Source of the DNA: CAYOXD01 sp964407825 | Lineage (GTDB): Bacteria; Desulfobacterota; Desulfobacteria; Desulfobacterales; JAFDDL01 | Direction of reading: 5' to 3' | DNA length: 32,784 nucleotides | Assembly (NCBI GenBank): GCA_964407825.1 | Contig: CAYOXD010000020.1 | Span: 1-32,784 of the forward strand | Shown: positions 23,931-31,732 of the stretch, one piece after another | Layout of the letters: the number at the start of each line of letters is the position of its first letter | Position numbering within the stretch: position 1 is the stretch's first letter | Made by a program: the position numbers and the translations under genes | Notes under the pieces: model-generated | The model's input: the letters and a program-made list of their open reading frames with translations, nothing else | What the model was told of the DNA's origin: nothing | Databases searched by the model: none

Positions 23931-25079
23931 TTAATTCCGCCATCGCCGGTCCGCCTCGGCAAACCAGCGTTTATATTGGTCGATTCGCTCCCCGAAAAAA
24001 AGACTCGGCGGCAGGGAGGCCATCCGCCTGTGCCGGACGTCCCACCGATCCCGCCATCCACGACAGTAGACCCATCTGACCATGGAGAGCACCATCGCCG
24101 CATCCGCTTCGTCCCAGGCGGGAACCGTCTCGGCAACCGCCCCGGATACAATCCCAAGCCGCCGTCGAAGGCGCTCGGCGGCGTGCCCGAAGGCGCTGTC
24201 CCAAGCACGCCGGTCCTCATCGTGCAGAAGGGGGCGGAAAAAAGATAGAAGCCTCCCCATGTCCTGGATCGCCGCCAGGGTATCGCGCAGGTATTCACAC
24301 GCACCGGCATGGTAAAACCTTTCCACCTTCCGGATCCAGAACCCGATGGCCCCGTTCATGCAGGACAAAAAAAGGGCTTCTGTCGTTTCCCCGACACAGA
24401 GTCCCCCCGGCGATGCGGCCTTGCGCCCAGAGGAAAGTCCCAGTAACCGGTAGCCCCGTTCCGCCTTGCTCATGTCCCAGGGAAAGAGGGCCAACCCTGC
24501 CGCGGCCGCAAGGGCGAAATCAAACAGGGCTTCCGGCTCTCCCTGCTTGAGTTCCAGCTCAACTTCGCAGATCTCCTCCACCTTCTCCGGGTGGATCCCC
24601 TGGGTCGAGATATGGCCGCGGTCCCAGGCCGCCTCGATCAGAACCGACGCCCGCTCCGCTTCCAAAGCGCCGGCAGGCAGGGCAATGCGGCGGATGTCTC
24701 GCTGGAAATCCGTTCTGAAAACCGCCCTCAGCCGCTTGGCCGGCTCCTTGAGACCGGGAGGCCAGAGGGCCCCGTCCACCAAGTCCGGTCGCAGTTCCGG
24801 GCCTGCCAGGGCCCACTGCCACTCCCCCCTGCGAGACAGGCCGCCCTGGGAGGTACCAGCTGTCTTCAGGGTCTGCTCCCAGCGGTCTCCCGACCGGCGA
24901 ACCCGCAGGGCCATCCCCTTGTCCCGAAGTTCGAAATTGGGTGTGTCATAATAGATGCTCGAGAGCTGTAGAGCTTCGCCCTCCCCCTGGGCATAGCGCG
25001 CGATCAACGCATGGCCCAGGAAACGCTCTGCCGCTTGCGCCTCCCGCGCCATCAGTTTGAGTTCAACTTCACGTCCCAT
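23931..25079 (-). CDS. CYTH-domain protein with degenerate CHAD-like C-terminus
   Basis: 382 residues. The N-terminal CYTH triphosphate-tunnel domain (about 1-205) begins with the diagnostic EVELKL, followed by SIYYDTPNFELRDKGMALRVRRSGDRWEQTLK, and strand motifs such as EICEVELELKQGE. Many residues that line the tunnel (Glu, Lys, Arg) are kept, so it could hydrolyse inorganic tri- or polyphosphate as YgiF does. The C-terminal part (about 235-382) has the helical layout of CHAD (LAAIQDMGRLLSFFRPLL) but lacks most of the basic RVxxRRLR residues that bind polyphosphate. The upstream ribosome site is weak. It lies just downstream of a sigma-54 activator gene, with a large inverted repeat between. 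Confidence 0.88.
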   Translation of the reverse strand: MGREVELKLMAREAQAAERFLGHALIARYAQGEGEALQLSSIYYDTPNFELRDKGMALRVRRSGDRWEQTLKTAGTSQGGLSRRGEWQWALAGPELRPDLVDGALWPPGLKEPAKRLRAVFRTDFQRDIRRIALPAGALEAERASVLIEAAWDRGHISTQGIHPEKVEEICEVELELKQGEPEALFDFALAAAAGLALFPWDMSKAERGYRLLGLSSGRKAASPGGLCVGETTEALFLSCMNGAIGFWIRKVERFYHAGACEYLRDTLAAIQDMGRLLSFFRPLLHDEDRRAWDSAFGHAAERLRRRLGIVSGAVAETVPAWDEADAAMVLSMVRWVYCRGWRDRWDVRHRRMASLPPSLFFGERIDQYKRWFAEADRRWRN

Positions 25080-25126
25080 ACACTCGCCCGCTGCTCCCCG
25101 AAAAGGTTTCTCTTATTTATGTCTGA

Positions 25127-25178
25127 CCTTGATCATCGTTTCACCGAGCTGCCCAAATGGATGAAACGATGATCAAGG
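25127..25178. repeat. 17-bp perfect inverted repeat overlapping the sigma-54 regulator stop; includes motif copy C
   Basis: Arms 25127-25143 and 25162-25178 are exact reverse complements, separated by 18 nt. The arm core is TTGATCATCGTTTCA. The right arm contains the TGA of the regulator gene. No T tract follows on either strand, so it is not a classic terminator; it may be an operator, attenuator or mRNA-processing hairpin ahead of the CYTH gene. Confidence 0.75.
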
Positions 25179-26552
25179 CCGATCTTCGGGACCCGGCAGG
25201 GCCAGTCCCAAGGCCTTTATTTTTCGGAAAAGGGTGCTCTTGTGGATGCCGAGATCCCTGGCCGCAGCCAGACGGTTGTACCGGTTTCGCTTCAAGGCCG
25301 CAAGGATGACCTGGGCCTCGGTAATCTTTACGGCGGCGGCCATGTCGGCCCCCTGCTCGATCTGGGGCGCACGGGCCAGAAAATCGGCGGGCAGATGGGC
25401 GGGTTCGATGCGGCCCTGTCCGCAAAGAACAAAGGCATGTTCAATGAGGTTCTCCAGTTCTCGCACGTTTCCCGGATAGTTATGGGCCATCAGGAAACTC
25501 ATGACCTCGGGGCTGGAACCCGTTACGGCCTTGCCCTGCAAGCGGTTTTGCCGCGCAATGAAGTGCTCCACCAGCAGGGGAATATCCTCCTTGCGCCGCC
25601 GCAGAGGGGGCACCTCCAGCTTCACCACGTGGATTCGGTAAAAAAGATCCTGACGAAAGGCGCCCTCCTGAACCAGGTCCGCCAGATCCCGGTTGCTGGC
25701 GGCAATGACTCGCACGTCCACCCTCACCGGCGCTGTGGCGCCCAGAGGTTCGAAGGTTCGGGTCTGCAGGACGCGCAGGAGGCGTACCTGCATGGCGGCA
25801 CTGATATCGCCGATCTCATCCAGGAAGAGGGTCCCGCCGTCGGCCAGGGAAAACCGGCCGGGTTTATCCTTGGCGGCGCCGGTAAAGGCACCGGACTTGT
25901 ACCCGAACAGCTCGGACTCCAGCAGCGTATCGGGCAGTGCGCCGCAGTTGATCGCCACGAAGGGCCTGTTGGCCCGGGGGCTCATGTGGTGCAGGGCCTG
26001 GGCCAGGAGCTCCTTGCCCGTTCCGGTTTCCCCCTGGATCAGTACCGAGCTGGTGCTTTCGGCCACCTGGGGCAGAATATCGAAGATTCGGCGCATCTCG
26101 GAACTTCGACTGATCAGATCCCCCATCTGGAAACGGCCCTTGAGCTCCTTTCGCAGCTCCTCCACGAGGCTCAAATCCCGGAATGTCTCTACCCCCCCGA
26201 CGATCCGGCCCGCAGTGTCACGCAACAGTGCGGTGGAGACACTGATGGGGATGCGCCGGCCCTTGGCATCGATAATGAAAGCCGTACGGTTGACGATGGG
26301 ACGGCCGCTTCTCATGGTATCCCCCAGGGCGCAGTCCGTTTCACACATGCTGGCCCGAAAGACTTCCGAGCAAGCTCGCCCCACTGCGACCTCCCGGCTG
26401 ATGCCGGTAATCTCCTCAGCGGCTCGGTTGAAGGAGGTAATGCGCCAGTCGGTATCCACGGTAAAAACGCCGTCAGAAATGCTTTCCAGAATGATGGAGG
26501 TCGACTCCCCGCTTAGTGCCGGCCGATTGCGCGTTTTTTTCCTGTTGCCCAT
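25173..26552 (-). CDS. PAS-domain sigma-54-dependent transcriptional activator (Fis family)
   Basis: 459 residues. The N-terminal PAS domain (about 15-130) carries three close cysteines (61, 70, 74 in RACSEVFRASMCETDCAL). The AAA+ domain has Walker A GETGTGKE (174-181), GAFTGA (221-226, needed for contact with sigma-54), Walker B TLFLDEIGD and an arginine finger region (FRQDLFYRIHVVKLEVPPLRRRKEDIPLL). The C-terminal Fis-type helix-turn-helix is NRLAAARDLGIHKSTLFRKIKAL. There is no receiver domain, so it senses a signal directly through the PAS domain. It lies between the sulfotransferase and CYTH genes, either of which could be a target; no clear sigma-54 promoter was found nearby. Confidence 0.95.
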   Translation of the reverse strand: MGNRKKTRNRPALSGESTSIILESISDGVFTVDTDWRITSFNRAAEEITGISREVAVGRACSEVFRASMCETDCALGDTMRSGRPIVNRTAFIIDAKGRRIPISVSTALLRDTAGRIVGGVETFRDLSLVEELRKELKGRFQMGDLISRSSEMRRIFDILPQVAESTSSVLIQGETGTGKELLAQALHHMSPRANRPFVAINCGALPDTLLESELFGYKSGAFTGAAKDKPGRFSLADGGTLFLDEIGDISAAMQVRLLRVLQTRTFEPLGATAPVRVDVRVIAASNRDLADLVQEGAFRQDLFYRIHVVKLEVPPLRRRKEDIPLLVEHFIARQNRLQGKAVTGSSPEVMSFLMAHNYPGNVRELENLIEHAFVLCGQGRIEPAHLPADFLARAPQIEQGADMAAAVKITEAQVILAALKRNRYNRLAAARDLGIHKSTLFRKIKALGLALPGPEDRP

Positions 26553-26598
26553 TGCCAGATTCCCATCGGTATGCCCGGTATGCCCCCCAGAAAAGGGA

Positions 26599-27390
26599 TC
26601 ATGGGGCCCATTTTCTTGCCCTCTCGTAGGTGTCCCCGCAGATTTCGCGAATCCTTAAGCGCTCCTGGTGGGAGAACAGCCGGGCCCTGTATATGCTCTC
26701 CAGCCGAATCGGATGATGGACGATGTCCTCCTGGGGAAGCCCAAGAAAGGTGTAAATGCGGGGAAAAACGGTGAACCTGGAGCGGAACATCTCCTCGAAG
26801 TCGACAACCATCACATCTTCTTTTATTTTATCAATCAATTCAAATAGTTGAGATGTCTTTCCCACATAGGCGAGACAGGCCTTATCGAGGCGTGAAATCC
26901 CGCGTCTGCCCAGAATGCGCCGACGTCCCGGCCGGCTGACCGGGAGCCGGTTGGCGCCGCAGGCCTGATACAGCTCGTTCAGGGCAAAATCGGTGCGAAA
27001 AATCCCGTTGCCCCAGTGGTGGCACATGGCATGGACAGCGGATTCCGGATCCCGGATAACGAAAATCAGCTTGAACCGGCCGGCATGCTCGAAATACTCC
27101 CTGTAGCATTCGTTGAGATAGGTGGTCTGAAAGCAAAAGCGGCCGGAGCGATCCGTCACCTCCGCCCTGCCGCTGAGGATCAGGGCGCCCTCCAGCTCGC
27201 TGTCACCACCGCGCCGGTAGTCCGAGAGGCTCTTTGCGGACATAATGGTGCGGCTCAACAGGGTCGATCCCGAGCCCTGGCATCCGGTGACAAGGATCGG
27301 ATCCCTGAAATCGGACAGAGAAACCAGCAGTTTTTCCTGCATTTTCCGAACCTTCTTGGTGAACTCCCGCCAGGTGGTAATTCTGCCCAT
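26599..27390 (-). CDS. Sulfotransferase family protein
   Basis: 263 residues. The 5'-phosphosulfate-binding loop is PILVTGCQGSGSTLLSRTI (31-49), and the 3'-phosphate-binding region appears as FKLIFVIRDPESAVHAMCHHW. The C-terminal part (FPRIYTFLGLPQEDIVHHPIRL) is typical of PAPS-dependent sulfotransferases acting on sugars, lipids or peptides. The acceptor cannot be predicted. No signal peptide or membrane segment is seen, so it should be cytoplasmic. It stands 46 bp upstream of the sigma-54 regulator, same strand. Its start lacks a strong ribosome site. Confidence 0.82.
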   Translation of the reverse strand: MGRITTWREFTKKVRKMQEKLLVSLSDFRDPILVTGCQGSGSTLLSRTIMSAKSLSDYRRGGDSELEGALILSGRAEVTDRSGRFCFQTTYLNECYREYFEHAGRFKLIFVIRDPESAVHAMCHHWGNGIFRTDFALNELYQACGANRLPVSRPGRRRILGRRGISRLDKACLAYVGKTSQLFELIDKIKEDVMVVDFEEMFRSRFTVFPRIYTFLGLPQEDIVHHPIRLESIYRARLFSHQERLRIREICGDTYERARKWAP

Positions 27391-27554
27391 GATCCACTCT
27401 TTCTAATGCCTGGTACCTATTGCCCCATCATGAACGCGAATTTCATGAGGCTCATGGAGCCTGTTCCTTAGGGGGCCTCAACCGTTTTGTCAACCGTTTC
27501 CCGGTCAGGGCGGCAGTTCTCGGTTGAACGGCCTTTGATTCTTGCCACGGCGCA

Positions 27555-27580
27555 GGTGAGGTGTCGCGGGGCACCTCACC
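27555..27580. repeat. Inverted repeat in the prkA-sulfotransferase gap
   Basis: Arms GGTGAGGTG (27555-27563) and CACCTCACC (27572-27580) are perfect complements around 8 nt. On the plus strand it is followed by GGATTTTT, terminator-like but with no plus-strand gene to end. On the minus strand it is 82 bp beyond the prkA stop, where it could stabilise or end that transcript. The rest of the 272-bp gap shows nothing convincing. Confidence 0.45.
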
Positions 27581-27662
27581 GGATTTTTCACCGAGAATTG
27601 CTGAGGTCGGAACGGCAATACCGTGAGCTGTCGTATCTATTTGGAATTCCATGTGGTCCGGG

Positions 27663-29936
27663 TCAGGATCGGGCGAACTTCCGTGCGAGGTCGTTGTCGA
27701 TGACGTACATGCATACCGCCTTGGCGCCCTGCTGGGCATAGCCGTGTTTCTCCATGAGATTGGTCATGAGGAAGATGACGTCATCCCGGATCCGCCTGTC
27801 ATAGGTCTTGAAGTCATCGGTGTCGTAATCGGCGATGGCACGCCGGAAGTACTCGTTGTCCAGGAAGGGATCCAGTACCTTCTCCTTCAGATTGTATATG
27901 TACCGCTCGTGCAGGTCCTCGTAAAGCCAGGCCTCCTGTACCCTCTTGCCTTCAATGAGAATCTCCTGGGGCAGGGTCCGGGTGCTGTACAGCCGCTGGG
28001 TCTCCTTCCGGAATTCGAACCGGCTCTGGGCGGAACTTCGCGCCCCCAGGAGCCGTCGCTCGATGCTGGAGAAAAACTCCTCGGTGATGTTCAGTCGTTC
28101 CTTCGTGAACTGGCAGGTGACGGTGGTCCCGGTCTCGAAATTGACGGCAAAGAGGTAATTCTGGATATCTCTGGAGATCTGTTCCTCGTTGTAAAAATAG
28201 AGGGATTCTTTCACCTCCTGGAGAACGGTGTAGTTGTACATCTGCTGCACGGAGTCGAGAAATCCCTTGGGGATCGGAAGGTGCAGCTTTTCCATCTGCG
28301 TGCTGAAATACTTGCACAGGGTATCCATATTGATCAGGCGGTCCACCTTGGCGTAGCTCGAATAGAAATCATTGAACATCTTGATGGAATCCCGGCCCGA
28401 AATGCCACTGTCCCCCTCGGACTCGGACTCGGCGATGATGTTGCGCCGCCGCTTGGCCGTCAGCCGCTTACGGTCCTCCTCGCTGAGCCAGGAGGGGATG
28501 TAGCCGGTGTAAATCTCCATCTTGAGCAGCTGAAGGTTTTCGTCACAGTAATTCTGGTACTTCGTTGGATCCCCGATCCACTCCAGCAGGGCCTCGGACT
28601 TCAGGTTCAGCCGGGTGGAAATGATGACCCGCGCGAAATTGTGAAGCACCCTCGGCAGAAAGCTCTGGTCGATGTGTTTTCCGAAGATATTGCGGTAAAT
28701 CTCCACCTCCGTATTCAGGTCCATGACGTAGGGGATGGTCACGTACTCGATCCTGTCCGAGAAGGAGGGCAGATCCTTGATATTGGCCTTGTCCTCGGGG
28801 TTCATCAGGGCGATGAAGAGCGAGTTGACGTTCTCCTCGATATCTTCCACCTTATGGACCCCCTCGCTGATCACATTGTGCAGCTGGAGAAGCCGTTCGG
28901 TGTTGTTGGACTTGATGTCCATCAGCACATAGATGCCGTTATTGGTCTTGGCATAACGCGAAAAAATATACTGAACCAGGTTGCTGTCCTTCAGGATATC
29001 GTTGATTTGGGACTGGATCATGGGATTGGTCAGGGTGGTCCGCTTGAGCGGCTTGTCACCCGGGTTGAATACGCTGATCCCCTCACCGAGACGCCGGTTG
29101 AATTGATAGGGTCTTGCGTAAACCCGTTGAAAGACAAGCTGTGGGCTTTTCAGCCGGGTCAACAGGGCCTGGTACAGGGAGCTGCAGATGGTGCAGGGAC
29201 TGTCCTTGAAGACCCATTCATACTCCTTTTCGGTGAAAAGTTTCCACTTAAACTCGTCGTTCTTGAAAAGCTCGTCAAAGAAGGGCCGGCGGATGGCCTT
29301 GGGGATCATGAGCAGTGGATTGTCGTGGCTGGCGCAGGAGATTTCGACAAAGTCTTTGCCGGTGTAGGCCTGGGAAGCCTGCCAGCGGGGTTGATCGGTC
29401 ACCTGTGTGGGTTTGATGGCATCGCTGAGTTCGGGAGCGATTTCCCGCAAACCACCGTGGAGCTGACGATCCATGCGCCACACGGTCTCATAGCGCAGGC
29501 CTGCCTGGGTGTTAGCGTACTCCTCGAACTTCATCAGAAGGTTGTTTAAAAAGGTGCTTTTCCCGCAGCCATGCGGGCCCTCGAAGATGTAGAGTTTGTT
29601 CTGCTGGGCTCCCCGGCGCATGGCCTCCACGTGCTTGATGAACCGGTTGGCGAATAGCCGGTCCGCGAAAAACGGCCGGTCTGAGCCATCCACGAAGAGA
29701 TGGTTGCAGTTGTATCGCACGTAATGGATGGATTCGGGATCGTCCGGGTACTCATCGCCCTCTTCTTCCACGTAGTTGCGGACCATGTCGTGAAAGGTCT
29801 GGAACACGTTGCGGATCATCACGATCGGGTCGCTGACGGCCATCTTCAGGAATTGGTCAAAGGAGACCAGGGACCTCTGATCGAACTCCCGCAACGCGCC
29901 GTTGAGGATGTTCATTGCATTTTTCATATTATCCAT
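27663..29936 (-). CDS. prkA: PrkA/YeaG-family serine protein kinase
   Basis: 757 residues. The N-terminal AAA-like domain has a P-loop EGPHGCGKST (119-128); the PrkA-type C-terminal kinase region includes the NNGIYVLMDIKSNN and SDRIEYVTIPYVMD blocks seen in YeaG proteins. It is longer than E. coli YeaG (about 640 residues), with the extra length spread through the middle. YeaG with YeaH takes part in sustained nitrogen starvation and stress responses in E. coli; its kinase activity in Bacillus affects sporulation. Here it is last of three same-strand genes, 30 bp after the SpoVR-family gene. The ribosome site at the ATG is weak (AGGAG 12 nt upstream), so translation may depend on the upstream gene. 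Confidence 0.88.
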   Translation of the reverse strand: MDNMKNAMNILNGALREFDQRSLVSFDQFLKMAVSDPIVMIRNVFQTFHDMVRNYVEEEGDEYPDDPESIHYVRYNCNHLFVDGSDRPFFADRLFANRFIKHVEAMRRGAQQNKLYIFEGPHGCGKSTFLNNLLMKFEEYANTQAGLRYETVWRMDRQLHGGLREIAPELSDAIKPTQVTDQPRWQASQAYTGKDFVEISCASHDNPLLMIPKAIRRPFFDELFKNDEFKWKLFTEKEYEWVFKDSPCTICSSLYQALLTRLKSPQLVFQRVYARPYQFNRRLGEGISVFNPGDKPLKRTTLTNPMIQSQINDILKDSNLVQYIFSRYAKTNNGIYVLMDIKSNNTERLLQLHNVISEGVHKVEDIEENVNSLFIALMNPEDKANIKDLPSFSDRIEYVTIPYVMDLNTEVEIYRNIFGKHIDQSFLPRVLHNFARVIISTRLNLKSEALLEWIGDPTKYQNYCDENLQLLKMEIYTGYIPSWLSEEDRKRLTAKRRRNIIAESESEGDSGISGRDSIKMFNDFYSSYAKVDRLINMDTLCKYFSTQMEKLHLPIPKGFLDSVQQMYNYTVLQEVKESLYFYNEEQISRDIQNYLFAVNFETGTTVTCQFTKERLNITEEFFSSIERRLLGARSSAQSRFEFRKETQRLYSTRTLPQEILIEGKRVQEAWLYEDLHERYIYNLKEKVLDPFLDNEYFRRAIADYDTDDFKTYDRRIRDDVIFLMTNLMEKHGYAQQGAKAVCMYVIDNDLARKFARS

Positions 29937-29966
29937 GGGCAGAGGCTACTCCTGTCTCGTCAACGC

Positions 29967-31631
29967 CTATAGCACTTTCCTTGTAAGCTTCCGGTCCTCC
30001 ATGGTGTAAACCACCCGCTGCCACTGAATCTCTTTGGGTTGGCTCTCCCTTGGCGGGGTTCCAACCCTCGGAAGGCCGCCGATGGGGGTCGCCGGAGGTC
30101 CCGAATCGCTGGCGGCGGCCACGACATCGCTGGTTTCCAACTGGACCGGCCCTCCCCACAGGTATTCGATCCCCAGCATGGTATTGGCGATATACTCGTT
30201 GACCAGGGGCTTTCCCTCGAAGTGGTGATGCAGGTAGAGGGTGCGCCCCTGGGTCTTTTCCGGATCGACGGTGATATGCGGTGGGTGGTAGAGACCGTTC
30301 AGCAGCATTTGGCGGTAATCCTCGGCTTTCCGGCTCTTGACGAAGTACTCCCATACCATTTTCTGCTGGTTGAGCCGCCGGTCCGCCACGAAGAGCTTGT
30401 AGTCCGTAACGAAATCCTGGTCCACGAAGCTATTGATGAACGTGAAATCGCACAGATTTTCCCGAACGGCAAAGATGAAATCGAGCCCTCCGCCCGTGTC
30501 GGCGTCATATCGATCCCGGAGGCGGGCGTCCCGCAGCCTCTGGAATGCAAAGGTGTATTTCCCCTTCCCGGACGCCTTCTCGATATAGCTGAAGAGCCGC
30601 ATGCCCAGCGCATAGGGGTTTAACCCCACCCGGGGCATGGCGGTGACGGCTGCGTGCACCCGGGCGAAGTCCACCTCGTGGCCCTTGATGCGGTCGTCCT
30701 GAAGGAAGAGCTTCTCGTGCCAGTAACTGGCCCATCCCTCGTTCATGATCTTGGTGCGGATCTGGGGCTGAAAGAAGAGGGACGTGTTTCGGACCACCTG
30801 GAGCACCTGCTTCATCCAGCGGTTCTCCCCGCTGTTGAGGAAGCTCGAATGGGTGTCGATGAACTGCATGAGATCCAGCGGAGCGCTCTTCCCACGCTGC
30901 AGGCTTTTTTTGAAAAGCTCATCGAATTCCGGGTAAGTCTTACGGACCTCGGTGAAGAACGACTCCTCGCCCGCGGGGCCGTTGGCTTCGATAAGTTCGT
31001 TGTACCGGCTGATCTCCTTGATATATTGGGTGACCGTCAGCTTCTTGATGCTCTGGAGAAAAACGTCGAAATAAAAATCCAGAAGCTGCTCCTCCCGGGT
31101 GGGCCGGTGATGGTTACGGCGGGAAAGCTCGCCGTAATAGCCCACCAGGTTGTCCATGCCCCTTGCGAATTCGATGATATAATCCATCCACCGGCCCTTG
31201 TCCGCCCGCAGCCGGGCGATGAGCCGCTTGTCCGAGAGGGCCTGGCCCGTAAAGTCGTAATCCCAGGTGTGCCTGAAATAGAGGTTGTTTTGGAAAAAAT
31301 CGATGTGCCCCAGCACGTGATAGAAGATCATCACGTTCAGCCAGTCCGGGTTGTTGTCGTTATAGAAGGAGATGGCGGGCCTTGTATTGATAACCGTCTC
31401 ATAGGGATTGCCGGGGTAAAGCTCGTACTTTCCTTTCTCCTTCAACACCTCCACGTCATGGACCCAGTAATCGTAGAGGGTGGGAATCATCACCTTGGGG
31501 GAAAGCTCCAGCAGATCCCGGTTGGTCACGATATACTCCAGGCTTTCGTCCTCGAAGCGCAGCCCGGCCTCCCGGGCCCGCGCCTTGCACCCCTCCATGA
31601 TCTCTTTGCTGTGCTGGTCGATCAGTTCCAT
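29967..31631 (-). CDS. SpoVR/YcgB-family protein
   Basis: 554 residues. The body matches the SpoVR family: ELSPKVMIPTLYDYWVHDVEVLKEKGKYELYPGNPYETVINTRPAISFYNDNN in the first quarter, HVLGHIDFFQNN (with conserved histidines), and NEGWASYWHEKLF in the middle. The last ~50 residues, after LWGGPVQLET, are low-complexity and probably family-external. The biochemical role of SpoVR proteins is unknown; in Bacillus SpoVR is needed for spore cortex formation, and in proteobacteria it travels with YeaG and YeaH, as here. GAGGG lies 4 nt before the ATG. The gene is 101 bp downstream of yeaH. Confidence 0.9.
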   Translation of the reverse strand: MELIDQHSKEIMEGCKARAREAGLRFEDESLEYIVTNRDLLELSPKVMIPTLYDYWVHDVEVLKEKGKYELYPGNPYETVINTRPAISFYNDNNPDWLNVMIFYHVLGHIDFFQNNLYFRHTWDYDFTGQALSDKRLIARLRADKGRWMDYIIEFARGMDNLVGYYGELSRRNHHRPTREEQLLDFYFDVFLQSIKKLTVTQYIKEISRYNELIEANGPAGEESFFTEVRKTYPEFDELFKKSLQRGKSAPLDLMQFIDTHSSFLNSGENRWMKQVLQVVRNTSLFFQPQIRTKIMNEGWASYWHEKLFLQDDRIKGHEVDFARVHAAVTAMPRVGLNPYALGMRLFSYIEKASGKGKYTFAFQRLRDARLRDRYDADTGGGLDFIFAVRENLCDFTFINSFVDQDFVTDYKLFVADRRLNQQKMVWEYFVKSRKAEDYRQMLLNGLYHPPHITVDPEKTQGRTLYLHHHFEGKPLVNEYIANTMLGIEYLWGGPVQLETSDVVAAASDSGPPATPIGGLPRVGTPPRESQPKEIQWQRVVYTMEDRKLTRKVL

Positions 31632-31708
31632 TCGACCCTCTACCGAATATTAGGTTATGGTCTGCTCGCTACCGACCCCGCCTCCACCCGCACCCATTGC
31701 CCTTCGTC

Positions 31709-31729
31709 TTCACCGTTCACAGTTCACGG
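31709..31729. repeat. Three tandem heptamers TTCACNG
   Basis: TTCACCG, TTCACAG and TTCACGG follow one another without gaps between the yeaH stop and the SpoVR-family start. The first and last units also pair as a small inverted repeat (ACCGT/ACGGT). Confidence 0.6.
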
Positions 31730-31732
31730 TCC

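Noticed and set aside
27452..27739. Minus-strand 95-codon frame between prkA and the sulfotransferase gene
   Set aside because: It overlaps the end of prkA in another frame, spans a hairpin and has no recognisable composition or ribosome site.
27651..29549. 632-codon plus-strand frame opposite prkA
   Set aside because: Antisense to prkA, which has a P-loop and family motifs; the plus-strand product has none.
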